NCBI GenBank assembly: GCA_020354625.1
Contig: CP070651.1
Span: forward strand, 1,369,633 to 1,433,632
Origin: Trueperaceae bacterium
Lineage (GTDB): Bacteria > Deinococcota > Deinococci > Deinococcales > Trueperaceae
Direction: 5' to 3'
Length of the DNA: 64,000 nucleotides
Part shown: positions 1-6,502 of the stretch, one piece after another
How positions within the stretch are numbered: position 1 is the first letter of the stretch
Layout of the letters: each line of letters opens with the position of its first letter
Made by a program: the position numbers and the translations under genes
The notes under the pieces: generated by a model
The model's input: the letters and a program-made list of their open reading frames with translations, nothing else
What the model was told of the DNA's origin: nothing
Database searches by the model: none

Positions 1-275
1 TGGCCGGGCACGTTGTTGATATCCCAGACCAGACCGTTTGCCGAGGGGAGATACCTCGTGCCTTGCGGAACCAGCGTGTCGCCGAGATCGTACCGGTCTT
101 CTCGTTCTTCCTCGTCGGTTGTCCCTTCGGGATCATAATACTGGGAGTACTCGTCGGCGTTGACGATATCGGATGTCGAGTTTGGCAACAAGGTTTCGAC
201 GTTTTGCTGACATCCTACCAAGATCAAGAGTCCTGCGAGCGATAAGACGAGCAAGGTTACTAGTTTCTTCTTCAT
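1..275 (-). CDS. Putative lipoprotein, truncated by left window edge
   Basis: The gene reads leftward from an ATG at 275 and is still open at base 1, so only the first 91 residues are visible. It begins with two or three lysines, a hydrophobic stretch, and a lipobox ending in LVGC with the cysteine near residue 23, so it is predicted to be exported and lipid-anchored. The mature part starts QQNVETLLPNST and is acidic, with a DEEERED run near residue 55. A GGGAGG sequence lies upstream of the start. The visible part matches no family I know; it could be a substrate-binding or surface lipoprotein. Confidence 0.7.
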   Translation of the reverse strand, partial: MKKKLVTLLVLSLAGLLILVGCQQNVETLLPNSTSDIVNADEYSQYYDPEGTTDEEEREDRYDLGDTLVPQGTRYLPSANGLVWDINNVPG

Positions 276-599
276 ATGATTTTGATTCCCTCCCGTGTAT
301 GTGCCTAACTTCATTTGAAACGAACCAAAAACCTAAAGGCAGCTGTAGCAAAACTGCGAGTCAAAAGGCACAACAACCCCCTCGGGATGATCTCTCAGGC
401 ACACACCCTAGTGAAAACTTGCGCGGATTTGCGAATAGATTTGCCCAGAGCTTCAACCCTGGGGTTTAATACCTCTCCATCATAGTTGTGCTACATCTGA
501 GCTGTCTATCGCCAAAAAGTGAGCTGTTTATTACCAAAAAGTAGTAGTAATCTAGAACCGATTCAGGAATGACGGTGCACGCTACAACCGTTTCCCGGT
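276..599. other. Intergenic region with tandem 22-bp repeat
   Basis: No convincing gene is seen in this 324-base stretch. The half next to the lipoprotein should hold its promoter. The other half carries the two 22-bp direct repeats listed separately. No clear terminator hairpin was recognised for the large gene that ends at 600. Confidence 0.5.
499..542. repeat. Two adjacent 22-bp direct repeats (iteron-like)
   Basis: Bases 499-520 and 521-542 are head-to-tail copies that differ at three positions. Both start GAGCTGT and both end CCAAAAAGT. A 22-bp period is two helical turns, as in plasmid iterons, and the repeats lie about 60 bases beyond the 3' end of a gene that may encode a replication initiator. 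Only two copies are visible, so the iteron reading is tentative. Confidence 0.5.
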
Positions 600-1985
600 T
601 CACGAATGCCTCCCGATCACAAATACAGGAAATAGGCAGTTCACAGGTTTTCCTCGTCTAACGCATGTGTTGTGCCAAGCCAACCAGAACGCCGGTCCCT
701 TGAGCGCCAGCAGTTCGGCCGGTACTCGCTCGACGGCGTTCATCGGTCTGGCGATGCCGAGCGCCTTGAGGATCTCCTCGTCGACGCCGAGCTCGAAGCC
801 GTAGAGTTCGCTCGTCCTTACTAGTTCGATAAGGGCGCCAGACTCCTCGCCCCGGATCGTATCGAAGAGGGCTCGTTCCAGGGTGGGGTGGAGTTGGAGC
901 TCCCGTGTCAGGGGCCGCGGGTGGTGAAGGAGCCATTGATGAACGATGAGCGGTTCTGCTTGGCCGGGGAGGGTGACCTGCATGGCGGATACCCGGCTGG
1001 CGAGATCGAGCGCCAGGTAACGCGTGACCTCGGCGGTGTAGCGCCAGTAGTACGGTGAGCTGGTCTGGCTGCCCAGCGCGTAACCGAGCAACGCCATGAG
1101 ATCGCGTAAGCGAACCTGAAACCGCTGCGGGTCGTCTCCCCGGTGTTGAGCCTCGGCGGCCAGGGTAAGCACGGCGACAAAGGTCTTGGCCTTGAGCTCG
1201 TTCGCCTGCAAAGGGGCACTCTCTCCCCGATCTGCGGCCTCCCGATCTGCCACGGCTTTGACGGTGACCTCGGCGACGCGTTTCCCGCGGCCTGCCCGCT
1301 TGGAAGGCAGCCGGTCGAAGCCGTATTCATCACGGTTGATGGTCACGAGACCTGCCAGGTAGCGGGCGCAGCTCAGCGCGGTGAGGTCGACGCTGAGTGC
1401 GATCTCCGGTCCCGGTCGAAGCCACTGTGCGTCCCCAGTCTGTCGTGGATGGTTGGAGAGGAGTTTCGTGGCGGTAGCGAGCAGGTCTTCGCGTGCGATC
1501 AGGTAGAGTTCACCGCCGAGCCGTGCGCTGGTGGCCTTGCGAACGTGGCGGAGGGCCTCGGGATTCGACAGAAGTTGCTGGAAAGCCGTCACGAGTTCTG
1601 ATTCGTCGACAAAACGCTCGTCTGCCTTCTCTCGAGCTACCGCAGCGGCGACGTCGGCTTGAACCCGGCTCGGGTAGCTGAGGTGCCGGTCGTCTGTGCT
1701 CGCGTGCACAGCTTGAAGGTAGCTGCGAGCACCCCTCCGGCAAGCCATCAACAGGCGTTTCCGGGCAGGAGGGCTGGCCGACGATGCCAGTTCGGCGAGT
1801 CCGGCTTCAGCCAAGAGCAGCCGCTGTACGGTCTCGGCCAGATCGGTGATCAGATCTTGCGGCCCGAGGACCTCGTCCATATTGGTCTGGAGCTCTCGTG
1901 CGAGTTGGAGTGCGAGCGGCGCGGAGAGCTGCGACCACAACTCTTTGACCTCGGTGTGAGTGGTCGAGCCGGTGGTGCCTGTCAT
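600..1985 (-). CDS. Unrecognised 461-aa protein, possibly a replication initiator
   Basis: I chose the ATG at 1985 because GGAG lies seven bases upstream; a GTG nine codons earlier has no such site. The product begins MTGTTGSTTH, is rich in helix-forming residues and has no signal peptide or membrane segment. The middle (about residues 265-350) has an amphipathic pattern, KTFVAVLTLAAEA followed by VRLRDLMALLGYAL and a YYWRYTAEVTRYL helix, that resembles the winged-helix modules of plasmid initiators. That resemblance, the tandem 22-bp repeats nearby and the adjacent toxin-antitoxin pair are the only grounds for suggesting a replication role. It could equally be a phage or mobile-element regulator. 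Confidence 0.55.
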   Translation of the reverse strand: MTGTTGSTTHTEVKELWSQLSAPLALQLARELQTNMDEVLGPQDLITDLAETVQRLLLAEAGLAELASSASPPARKRLLMACRRGARSYLQAVHASTDDRHLSYPSRVQADVAAAVAREKADERFVDESELVTAFQQLLSNPEALRHVRKATSARLGGELYLIAREDLLATATKLLSNHPRQTGDAQWLRPGPEIALSVDLTALSCARYLAGLVTINRDEYGFDRLPSKRAGRGKRVAEVTVKAVADREAADRGESAPLQANELKAKTFVAVLTLAAEAQHRGDDPQRFQVRLRDLMALLGYALGSQTSSPYYWRYTAEVTRYLALDLASRVSAMQVTLPGQAEPLIVHQWLLHHPRPLTRELQLHPTLERALFDTIRGEESGALIELVRTSELYGFELGVDEEILKALGIARPMNAVERVPAELLALKGPAFWLAWHNTCVRRGKPVNCLFPVFVIGRHS

Positions 1986-2162
1986 GTTCCGTCTCCGGAT
2001 CGAACATACCACGGGGTGTGAAATGTATCGAAGAGCAGCTGGCCGAAAACGACCGGATCCGGTTCGGCAATGGGGCTTCCCGTCTACGCAGACGTCCTCG
2101 CCGCACTCGCGTCACGCAAGCAACGCCTTGGGACAGCCTTTGTCGTCATCAGGATCTGCTCG

Positions 2163-2492
2163 TCAGAGCGCAACCAGGCCGAGTTGAACCCGAATGGCGT
2201 GTTCCACCTTCGACAGTTCGGTTGCCGGCAGCACGCCGATCTTGCTGATCAGTCGTTTCTTGCTCGCTGTTGTCAGCTGGTCCGCCATGGCCTTGCCCGG
2301 TTTGCCGGCTAGCAAAATGACGGCCTCGCTCGGGTAGACGCGTTCGGTCTTGGAAGTAAGCGGCACGACCTGAACGCGGTTGAGGTGCCTGTTGGCTGCA
2401 TCGTTGCTGATGATGACGGCCGGTCGCCGCTTCTGAATCTCTCCACCAACCGATGGGCCGAAGTCGACCCACCACACCTTACCACGCGTCAT
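2163..2492 (-). CDS. MazF/PemK-family endoribonuclease toxin
   Basis: This 109-residue protein begins MTRGKVWWVDFGPSVGGE and continues KRRPAVIISND, VVPLTSK and MADQLTTASKKRL, the order of conserved blocks in the MazF/PemK family. Members cleave single-stranded mRNA and stop growth when their antitoxin is lost. The length is normal for the family. Its ATG overlaps the TGA of the antitoxin gene by four bases (ATGA), so the two are translationally coupled. The start ten codons into the longest reading frame was chosen because of this overlap and because the earlier residues are arginine-rich and unlike the family. Confidence 0.88.
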   Translation of the reverse strand: MTRGKVWWVDFGPSVGGEIQKRRPAVIISNDAANRHLNRVQVVPLTSKTERVYPSEAVILLAGKPGKAMADQLTTASKKRLISKIGVLPATELSKVEHAIRVQLGLVAL

Positions 2493-2707
2493 CCTGCGTC
2501 TTCGATGAAGGCTTCGGCCCACTCCAGCGCCTCGGCTTCGCGCTGTTCGTCTTCTGCCATCTGGGCATAGGTGGCGTCTAGATCTTTCCCCAACACGTGG
2601 GGCCGAACCAGATCCTCGATAAACCTGCTGATGCGGCCTGGTCCGACCACGGCGTACAGACCGTCGTACACAGCTTCGTCGATGGTGATGGTCAGCTTTT
2701 TATGCAC
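2489..2707 (-). CDS. MazE-like antitoxin
   Basis: The GTG at 2707 is preceded by a perfect AGGAGG nine bases upstream and gives a 72-residue protein starting VHKKLTITIDEAVYDGL. The N-terminal 45 residues look like a ribbon-helix-helix DNA-binding domain (KKLTITID strand, then SRFIEDLVRPHVL helix). The acidic C-terminal half (EDEQREAEALEWAEAFIED) is the usual toxin-neutralising tail. It overlaps the toxin gene by four bases. The pair is probably autoregulated through the palindrome at 2753-2767, about 45 bases upstream of the start. Confidence 0.85.
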   Translation of the reverse strand: MHKKLTITIDEAVYDGLYAVVGPGRISRFIEDLVRPHVLGKDLDATYAQMAEDEQREAEALEWAEAFIEDAG

Positions 2708-2752
2708 GCTGTTCGGCCTCCTAATGCAGCCCTTATACTCCTTGTCGTGGAC

Positions 2753-2767
2753 ACGTGTACTACACGT
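2753..2767. promoter_or_regulatory. Palindromic operator upstream of the toxin-antitoxin pair
   Basis: ACGTGTACTACACGT is a perfect 7+1+7 inverted repeat located between the promoter side and the Shine-Dalgarno sequence of the antitoxin gene. Ribbon-helix-helix antitoxins usually repress their own operon by binding such a site; that it acts this way here is inferred. Confidence 0.6.
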
Positions 2768-2910
2768 ATCAACATATGCCGTTCTTTCGCCGCCATAAAT
2801 AGAGTGGATAACATTCAATAGGCGATTTGGCACGGCAATGGAGGATGCGTCAGCCACCCCAGAATCGAACTCCCCCTTTTGTTGTCGCTGCCAGATTGCA
2901 GCCGGCAGGG

Positions 2911-2960
2911 GCATCGGTCATTTTCCGATGGTGGCCGTCGGAAAAGTCCCACGGGACAGG
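2911..2960. repeat. Duplicated block, copy A upstream part
   Basis: This 50-base block reappears at 5350-5399 with about ten differences. It contains a hairpin, TTTTCCGA at 2921-2928 pairing with TCGGAAAA at 2938-2945, that is preserved in the second copy with one mismatch. Together with 3628-3831 it forms copy A of the duplication that ends at tRNA-Val. Confidence 0.75.
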
Positions 2961-3060
2961 CAACTGAGAGGTCGACTCGACTGATCGAGCGTCACGCGCC
3001 CGTGCAACGCGTCTATACTGAAGTCCGGATGATCCTCTTGTACGCGTGGAAGGTTAAGGC

Positions 3061-3669
3061 ATGAACTCGAAGCAGCGTTCTGACTCCACACTGGGCTTTT
3101 ACGAGGAGAACGCCCAAGACTTCTTCGACCGGACCTTCGACCTCGATCTGTCGCATCTTTACGCACCCTTTCTCGAGCGGTTGCCCAAAGGCGCGCACAT
3201 CCTCGATGCAGGCTGTGGTTCGGGAAGAGACAGCAAGGCGTTTCTCGACAAGGGTTACCGGGTGACGGGCATGGACGCCACGGAGGCGATGGTCGAACTC
3301 TCCAGGCGCGTCACGGGGCTGCCGATCGTCCACCAGAGCTTTCAAGAGATGAGCTGGGAGGAAGCGTTCGACGGGATCTGGGCCTCCGCCACGCTCCTTC
3401 ACGTGCCCAAGTCGGAGATGCCGAGCGTATTCAGGCGCTTCGAGCGGGCTCTCAAGCCGGGTGGCATTTGGTACCTGTCGTTCAAGCACGGTGATGGTGA
3501 GCGTGAAAAAGACGGGCGTCACTTCAGCGACTACACCGATGCCGGTCTTTTAGAGTTGCTCGAGGGGTTTCCAGGCCTCAGGGCGATCACAACCTGGCAG
3601 ACCCCGAGTGTAGATCCGAACCGGCAAGAACAGATCTGGCTCAACGGGCTTTTGGAGAAGCAGGGGTAA
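3061..3669 (+). CDS. Class I SAM-dependent methyltransferase
   Basis: The 202-residue product has the Rossmann-fold motif I HILDAGCGSGRDSKAF at about residues 46-61, an acidic strand end GMDATEAM, the post-motif block FDGIWASATLLHVPKSEM and an ALKPGGIWYLSFK motif. It is therefore an S-adenosylmethionine-dependent methyltransferase of the short cytosolic type; the substrate cannot be told. GGAAGG lies upstream of the ATG. The last 14 or so codons and the sequence beyond them are duplicated near 5436, where the rest of the gene is missing, so this is the surviving member of a duplicated pair. Confidence 0.85.
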   Translation: MNSKQRSDSTLGFYEENAQDFFDRTFDLDLSHLYAPFLERLPKGAHILDAGCGSGRDSKAFLDKGYRVTGMDATEAMVELSRRVTGLPIVHQSFQEMSWEEAFDGIWASATLLHVPKSEMPSVFRRFERALKPGGIWYLSFKHGDGEREKDGRHFSDYTDAGLLELLEGFPGLRAITTWQTPSVDPNRQEQIWLNGLLEKQG

Positions 3670-3748
3670 AGCTCAGCTCCTGGTAATGGTTCTCGTTTGC
3701 CGGAAAACGCCGGGGGAGGCCGGGGTCGTATCGAGGGGTCAAGCAAAC

Positions 3749-3769
3749 GGCCCTACATCAGGTAGGGTC
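3749..3769. terminator. Hairpin, copy A of the tRNA-operon terminator
   Basis: GGCCCTAC, a five-base loop and GTAGGGTC form an eight-pair stem with one G-T pair. It corresponds to the perfect hairpin at 5557-5577 downstream of tRNA-Val. In copy A there is no intact tRNA to terminate, but it may still end methyltransferase transcription. Confidence 0.45.
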
Positions 3770-3798
3770 TCTGTTAGCGTCCCAGAGGAGCTTTAGGG

Positions 3799-3830
3799 TG
3801 GTAGGCGATACTGGACTTGAACCAGTGACC
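3799..3830 (-). pseudogene. tRNA-Val 3' fragment
   Basis: Read on the minus strand, these 32 bases match the T-arm, the acceptor 3' strand and the CCA end of the intact tRNA-Val at 5607-5682, with three changes. The anticodon arm, D-arm and acceptor 5' strand are absent. It is a remnant, not a working tRNA gene, and marks the end of duplicated copy A. A decayed attachment site at a tRNA 3' end is the alternative reading. Confidence 0.8.
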
Positions 3831-3999
3831 CCTCGTGTGTGAAGCAAATACAGTTCGGCACACCTCGTTATGCGCTGTCCCGTAGTGGCGTGCCAGACGC
3901 GAAAAAGCAGAACGTAAGTGGTGTCTCGTTACACCTCAATACCAGGTTCTTGTACCGGTTCCTGAATCCATGAGCTTTGGTGCCCGATAGCTCATCCCT

Positions 4000-4570
4000 T
4001 CACAATCCATCTTGGTACATGCGTAACGTCTTGGTCGTTTCCTCGAGTCCTAAACTCTCGAGGGTAGCCAGTAAAGTTTTGACCGTGTGAGAGGGCTTCG
4101 TAAGACTCAGTCGCTGATCTCTCACCGCTTTGCAAACAAGCCCGACGTCAGCAGCTAAAAGGGAACTGATAAAACGGTCGGGCGATAGTGCGACAACGCC
4201 CAAAGGCTCAAGAATATCTTCAGGAAAATCCTTGAGATTTTGGGTCACGATCACTCCAGCTCGAGCATGAAGGGCAGCGGCGAGAACATGGCGGTCGTCA
4301 GGATCAGGCAATTCAAGAGTTTCGATAAGCGCCTCGTAACCACGGACCAAGGCACCGACGTCGATGCGGTCGATCAAGTCTCGAGTACGCTCGAGCCTCA
4401 CACGACTGAGGTCAGGGCGGTTCTCGAGCAGGGCAGTTATCCATTCTTTAATGAATGTCGGGACTTACCCTCGGACGGTACGCCCGGTTGGCGGCTAGGT
4501 GCATGAGCACATCACGCAGTGGCGCGGGATAAAGGACCGATGCATCGAGAAGAGCAATAGCCCCTATCAC
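4000..4570 (-). pseudogene. PIN-domain toxin, frameshifted
   Basis: Reading starts at a GTG at 4570 that overlaps the TGA of the upstream antitoxin by four bases and gives VIGAIALLDASVLYPAPLRD, a PIN-domain N-terminus with its first catalytic Asp (LLDAS). After SPDIH the frame runs into TAA near 4449. One surplus base there, in CATTAAAGAATGG, shifts the reading to KEWITALLENRPDLSRVRLERTRD and on to the end at 4000. The later part keeps LPDPDDRHVLAAALHARAGVIVTQNLKDFP with the expected acidic residues. Repaired, the protein would be about 190 residues, a PIN ribonuclease toxin. Either the gene is inactivated or the sequence has a one-base error. Confidence 0.8.
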
Positions 4571-5007
4571 TCATAGCCCATCCCAAGCGCTTGAGCTTCT
4601 TCGACAAGGGCACTAGCGACCTCACGCCGCCGCTGCGTTTCGCGGGCAAAACGAAGGACATCGCTAAGGGTGATCCGGCGGTGCTTGCCGACTTTGCGAT
4701 GAGCTAGTTCGCCGCTATCCATCAAAGAAACCAGGTGTTGGCGTGAGACACCTAATAAATCAGCTGCAGCTTGGCTGCTCAGTTCTTGTTCCAAACCGAG
4801 AATGGCGAGCTTGTGCCCCTCAGCTAGCTGCCGGCTACTGGCTCGTAAGATCGTGATGAGCAAGTCAGCAAGCTCAGAATCCTCGAGTAAGCGCGCCAAA
4901 TCTTCGAAGCGAAACTCTTCGGACTCGAGCTGCCTTAGTAGCTTCTCGGCTAACACTTGCTCATCAGGGGACATGTCGAGGGTGTGGATAGAACGTATAA
5001 CTGGCAT
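4567..5007 (-). CDS. HTH (excisionase-type) antitoxin for PIN toxin
   Basis: The product (146 residues from the ATG at 5007; a second ATG lies at 5010) carries a MerR/excisionase-type helix-turn-helix, SSQAAADLLGVSRQHLVSLMDSGELAHRKVGKHRRITLSDVLRFA, at about residues 78-122. The N-terminal half is a charged helical region. Proteins of this kind pair with PIN-domain toxins, and here the stop overlaps the toxin start. TATACT ends seven bases upstream of the 5007 ATG, so a leaderless transcript may start here, although the gene also overlaps the stop of the small lipoprotein gene before it. Confidence 0.82.
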   Translation of the reverse strand: MPVIRSIHTLDMSPDEQVLAEKLLRQLESEEFRFEDLARLLEDSELADLLITILRASSRQLAEGHKLAILGLEQELSSQAAADLLGVSRQHLVSLMDSGELAHRKVGKHRRITLSDVLRFARETQRRREVASALVEEAQALGMGYE

Positions 5008-5243
5008 CATCCACAGTATACAGTAAACGCCACAAACGCCATAGTCGCTATAAACACCAATGTCGAGCTACGAGCTAGCTGCGCTAGGGCCACCACCACC
5101 GCCTCGCCGAGCGTCCAACCGGGTACGGTCGCTTCGATCTGGCGCGGGCTGTCTGGGGGTTGAATGCGCCCTGAGTTGCAGCCTGAGATGATCGACGTCA
5201 GGCCCAAGAGGAAGACAGCTACCCTACACCAACCCTTGTCCAC
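5007..5243 (-). CDS. Small lipoprotein with C-terminal membrane segment
   Basis: A GTG at 5243 with GAGGAGG six bases upstream gives 78 residues starting VDKGWCRVAVFLLGLTSIISGC, a signal peptide with lipobox ending IISGC, followed by NSGRIQPPDSPRQ. The last 30 residues are hydrophobic (SSTLVFIATMAFVAFTVYCG) and could form a membrane helix. No family was recognised. Its TGA overlaps the first ATG of the HTH antitoxin, so it may belong to the same operon. The alternative is a small phage-like membrane lipoprotein left by a former insertion. The longest open frame starts earlier, but those residues contain no ribosome site. Confidence 0.55.
   Translation of the reverse strand: MDKGWCRVAVFLLGLTSIISGCNSGRIQPPDSPRQIEATVPGWTLGEAVVVALAQLARSSTLVFIATMAFVAFTVYCG
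5015..5020 (-). promoter_or_regulatory. -10 box TATACT, antitoxin gene
   Basis: TATACT on the minus strand ends seven bases before the ATG at 5007, the spacing seen at many other starts in this window. It lies inside the 3' end of the small lipoprotein gene. Confidence 0.4.
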
Positions 5244-5606
5244 ACTGCACCTCCTCGTCATCTGGCGTCGCCCGTTGCCGGTTCTGCGTGGACCGGCGGG
5301 GAAAACCCCTTGGGATTGCCAGGAGGGTATCAACTTGGCGTTGTGCTGGGCATCGGCTATTTTCCAACGGTGGGTGTCGGAAAAGTCCCACGAGGTTGGA
5401 CTCTGTGTTGGGCTGTGAAACTCAGGGTTAGGCGGGAAGAGATGTAGCTCAACGGGCTTTTGGGGAAGCGGCGGTAACGCTCAGCCCCCGGTAACGGTGC
5501 TTGTTCGCTAGAAAACGCCGGTAGAGGCCAGGGTCGTATCGAGCGGTCAAGCAAACGGCCCTACCTGGCGTAGGGCCTATCTTGGCACCCCAGAGGGGCT
5601 TTAGCT
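5244..5606. other. Intergenic region upstream of tRNA-Val, mostly duplicated block
   Basis: Bases 5350-5606 are copy B of the duplication. Bases 5244-5349 precede the small lipoprotein gene on the minus strand and should hold its promoter if it has one. No intact gene is seen. Confidence 0.5.
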
Positions 5607-5639
5607 TGGTGGGCGATACTGGGCTCGAACCAGTGACCT
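5350..5639. repeat. Duplicated block, copy B (methyltransferase deleted, tRNA intact)
   Basis: 5350-5399 matches 2911-2960 and 5436-5639 matches 3628-3831. The roughly 37 bases between them replace 667 bases in copy A that contain nearly all of the methyltransferase. The phrase GCTCAACGGGCTTTTGG from the end of that gene is still present near 5447. Copy B therefore lost its gene by an internal deletion but kept the tRNA. Confidence 0.85.
5557..5577 (-). terminator. Probable terminator of the tRNA operon
   Basis: GGCCCTAC and GTAGGGCC form a perfect eight-base-pair stem with a five-base loop, 30 bases beyond the CCA of tRNA-Val. On the minus strand it is followed by GTTTGCTT, only moderately T-rich. 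Its preservation in both duplicated copies supports a role. Confidence 0.6.
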
Positions 5640-5682
5640 TCCGCTTGTAAGGCGGACGCTCTTCCAGCTGAGCTAATCGCCC
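5607..5682 (-). tRNA. tRNA-Val (UAC)
   Basis: The 76-base gene folds into a full cloverleaf: acceptor GGGCGAT with ATCGCCC, D-arm AGCTCAGCTGGAAGAGC, anticodon stem TCCGC/GCGGA around loop CTTACAA, and T-arm CTGGTTCGAGCCCAG. The anticodon is TAC. The CCA end is encoded. It is the last gene of a Lys-Glu-Val operon, and its 3' third is duplicated at 3799-3830. Confidence 0.97.
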
Positions 5683-5690
5683 GGGCAAGA

Positions 5691-5716
5691 CAAGGAGGAG
5701 CGATCGCTCCTCCTTG
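5691..5716. repeat. Perfect 26-bp palindrome between tRNA genes
   Basis: The spacer between tRNA-Glu and tRNA-Val is a perfect palindrome centred on GCGATCGC, with arms starting CAAGGAGG. In RNA it would form a strong hairpin between the two tRNAs. It could guide processing of the precursor or act as a partial attenuator. It also matches the octamer core known as HIP1 in cyanobacteria, which may be coincidence. Confidence 0.85.
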
Positions 5717-5719
5717 CTC

Positions 5720-5794
5720 TGGTGACCCCTACGAGATTCGAACTCGTGCCGCCACCTTGAAAGGGTGGTGACCTAACCGCTAGTCGAAGGGGCC
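5720..5794 (-). tRNA. tRNA-Glu (UUC)
   Basis: A 75-base cloverleaf: acceptor GGCCCCT pairs with AGGGGTC (one G-T pair), anticodon stem CCACC/GGTGG encloses loop CTTTCAA with anticodon TTC, and the T-arm is ACGAGTTCGAATCTCGT. CCA is encoded. It is the middle gene of the operon. Confidence 0.97.
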
Positions 5795-5800
5795 GTGCCT

Positions 5801-5877
5801 TGGTGGGTCGTATAGGATTCGAACCTATGACCCGCTGATTAAAAGTCAGCTGCTCTACCAGGCTGAGCTAACGACCC
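5801..5877 (-). tRNA. tRNA-Lys (UUU)
   Basis: A 77-base cloverleaf: acceptor GGGTCGT with ACGACCC, anticodon stem CTGA/TCAG around CTTTTAA with anticodon TTT, T-arm ATAGGTTCGAATCCTAT. CCA is encoded. It is the first gene of the operon and lies directly behind a strong promoter. Confidence 0.97.
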
Positions 5878-5889
5878 AACAGCCCACGT

Positions 5890-5918
5890 AGTATATGGAG
5901 CTGTTCATGGGCTGTCAA
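5890..5918 (-). promoter_or_regulatory. Strong promoter of the tRNA operon
   Basis: On the minus strand TTGACA (5913-5918) and TATACT (5890-5895) are separated by 17 bases, a near-perfect housekeeping sigma-factor promoter. The -10 box ends 12 bases before the tRNA-Lys 5' end. Confidence 0.9.
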
Positions 5919-5999
5919 GTCCCCGGCACGGTATATTCTTATGTGCGCCGTCACCATTTTCAAGTGGAGACGTAACGCACGAAAATGAGGATTTCAACC

Positions 6000-6029
6000 T
6001 TGTTTGGCTTTCCGGCTAAATGCTAGAAT
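6000..6029 (+). promoter_or_regulatory. Probable promoter of the nuo operon
   Basis: TTGTTT (6000-6005) and TAGAAT (6024-6029) are 18 bases apart and lie about 110 bases before nuoA. The -10 box is good and the -35 box is weak. The whole 14-gene operon could be read from it. Confidence 0.5.
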
Positions 6030-6136
6030 GAAGCGTTTGGCGTTGTGAAAAGGCGCACAAGTGAGGGGTTGCGGCGTTTTCACGATTTCGGAGGGGAACG
6101 ACACCACCAGCCAGGTTCGAAAGGAGCGAGTTACTT

Positions 6137-6484
6137 TTGTACACCAACCTACTGCTCATGTTTCTGGTCGCGGGGTTTATCGGCGCTGCCGCGCTCGTGG
6201 CCGGGCGTCTGCTCGGGCCCAAAAAGGCCGGTGTGACCAAGCTCGCCGCTTACGAATCGGGGGTGCCCGCTTCTGGCAGTGCTCGAGAACGCTTCCCGGT
6301 GCACTTCTATCTGGTGGCGATGCTCTTCATTATCTTCGATATCGAGACGGCGTTTTTCTATCCGCTGGCGGTCAAGTTCAAAGCTGCCCCGGCTTTTCTC
6401 TACGCGAACGGGATCATCTTCGTATTGGTGTTGGCGATCGGGTACGTCTATATCCTCAAAAAAGGCGTGCTCAACTGGAAGTGA
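6137..6484 (+). CDS. nuoA: NADH-quinone oxidoreductase subunit A
   Basis: This is the small membrane subunit of respiratory complex I. The 115-residue protein has three predicted membrane helices and the family motifs [45 protein letters not shown]. The start is a TTG with AAGGAG about ten bases upstream; the first ATG, seven codons later, would cut into the first helix. It is the first gene of nuoA-N, in the same order as Thermus nqo7-6-5-4-2-1-3-8-14. The length is typical. Confidence 0.95.
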   Translation: MYTNLLLMFLVAGFIGAAALVAGRLLGPKKAGVTKLAAYESGVPASGSARERFPVHFYLVAMLFIIFDIETAFFYPLAVKFKAAPAFLYANGIIFVLVLAIGYVYILKKGVLNWK

Positions 6485-6502
6485 GGGGGCTGGATACACG
6501 GT

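Larger units (their letters stand above)
2708..3060. other. Divergent intergenic region between antitoxin and methyltransferase
   Basis: This region holds the antitoxin leader with its palindromic operator (2753-2767) and a block at 2911-2960 that recurs at 5350-5399. Just upstream of the methyltransferase there is a TATACT hexamer near 3013 and a GGAAGG sequence close to its ATG. No gene is seen. Confidence 0.5.
3628..3831. repeat. Duplicated block, copy A tail (ends in tRNA fragment)
   Basis: This stretch runs from the last codons of the methyltransferase through a hairpin (3749-3769) to a tRNA 3' fragment. It aligns without large gaps to 5436-5639 at a constant offset of 1808 bases. Similarity stops abruptly at 3831, exactly where the T-arm of the tRNA ends. 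Confidence 0.85.
3670..3999. other. Intergenic region with duplicated tail and tRNA fragment
   Basis: The first half is the duplicated block. The second half, 3832-3999, shows no gene, tRNA or clear repeat; it separates the tRNA fragment from the 3' end of the broken PIN-toxin gene. Confidence 0.5.

Noticed and set aside
3799-3830. Complete tRNA gene near 3.8 kb
   Set aside because: Only the T-arm, acceptor 3' strand and CCA are present; no anticodon arm can be folded from the bases upstream.
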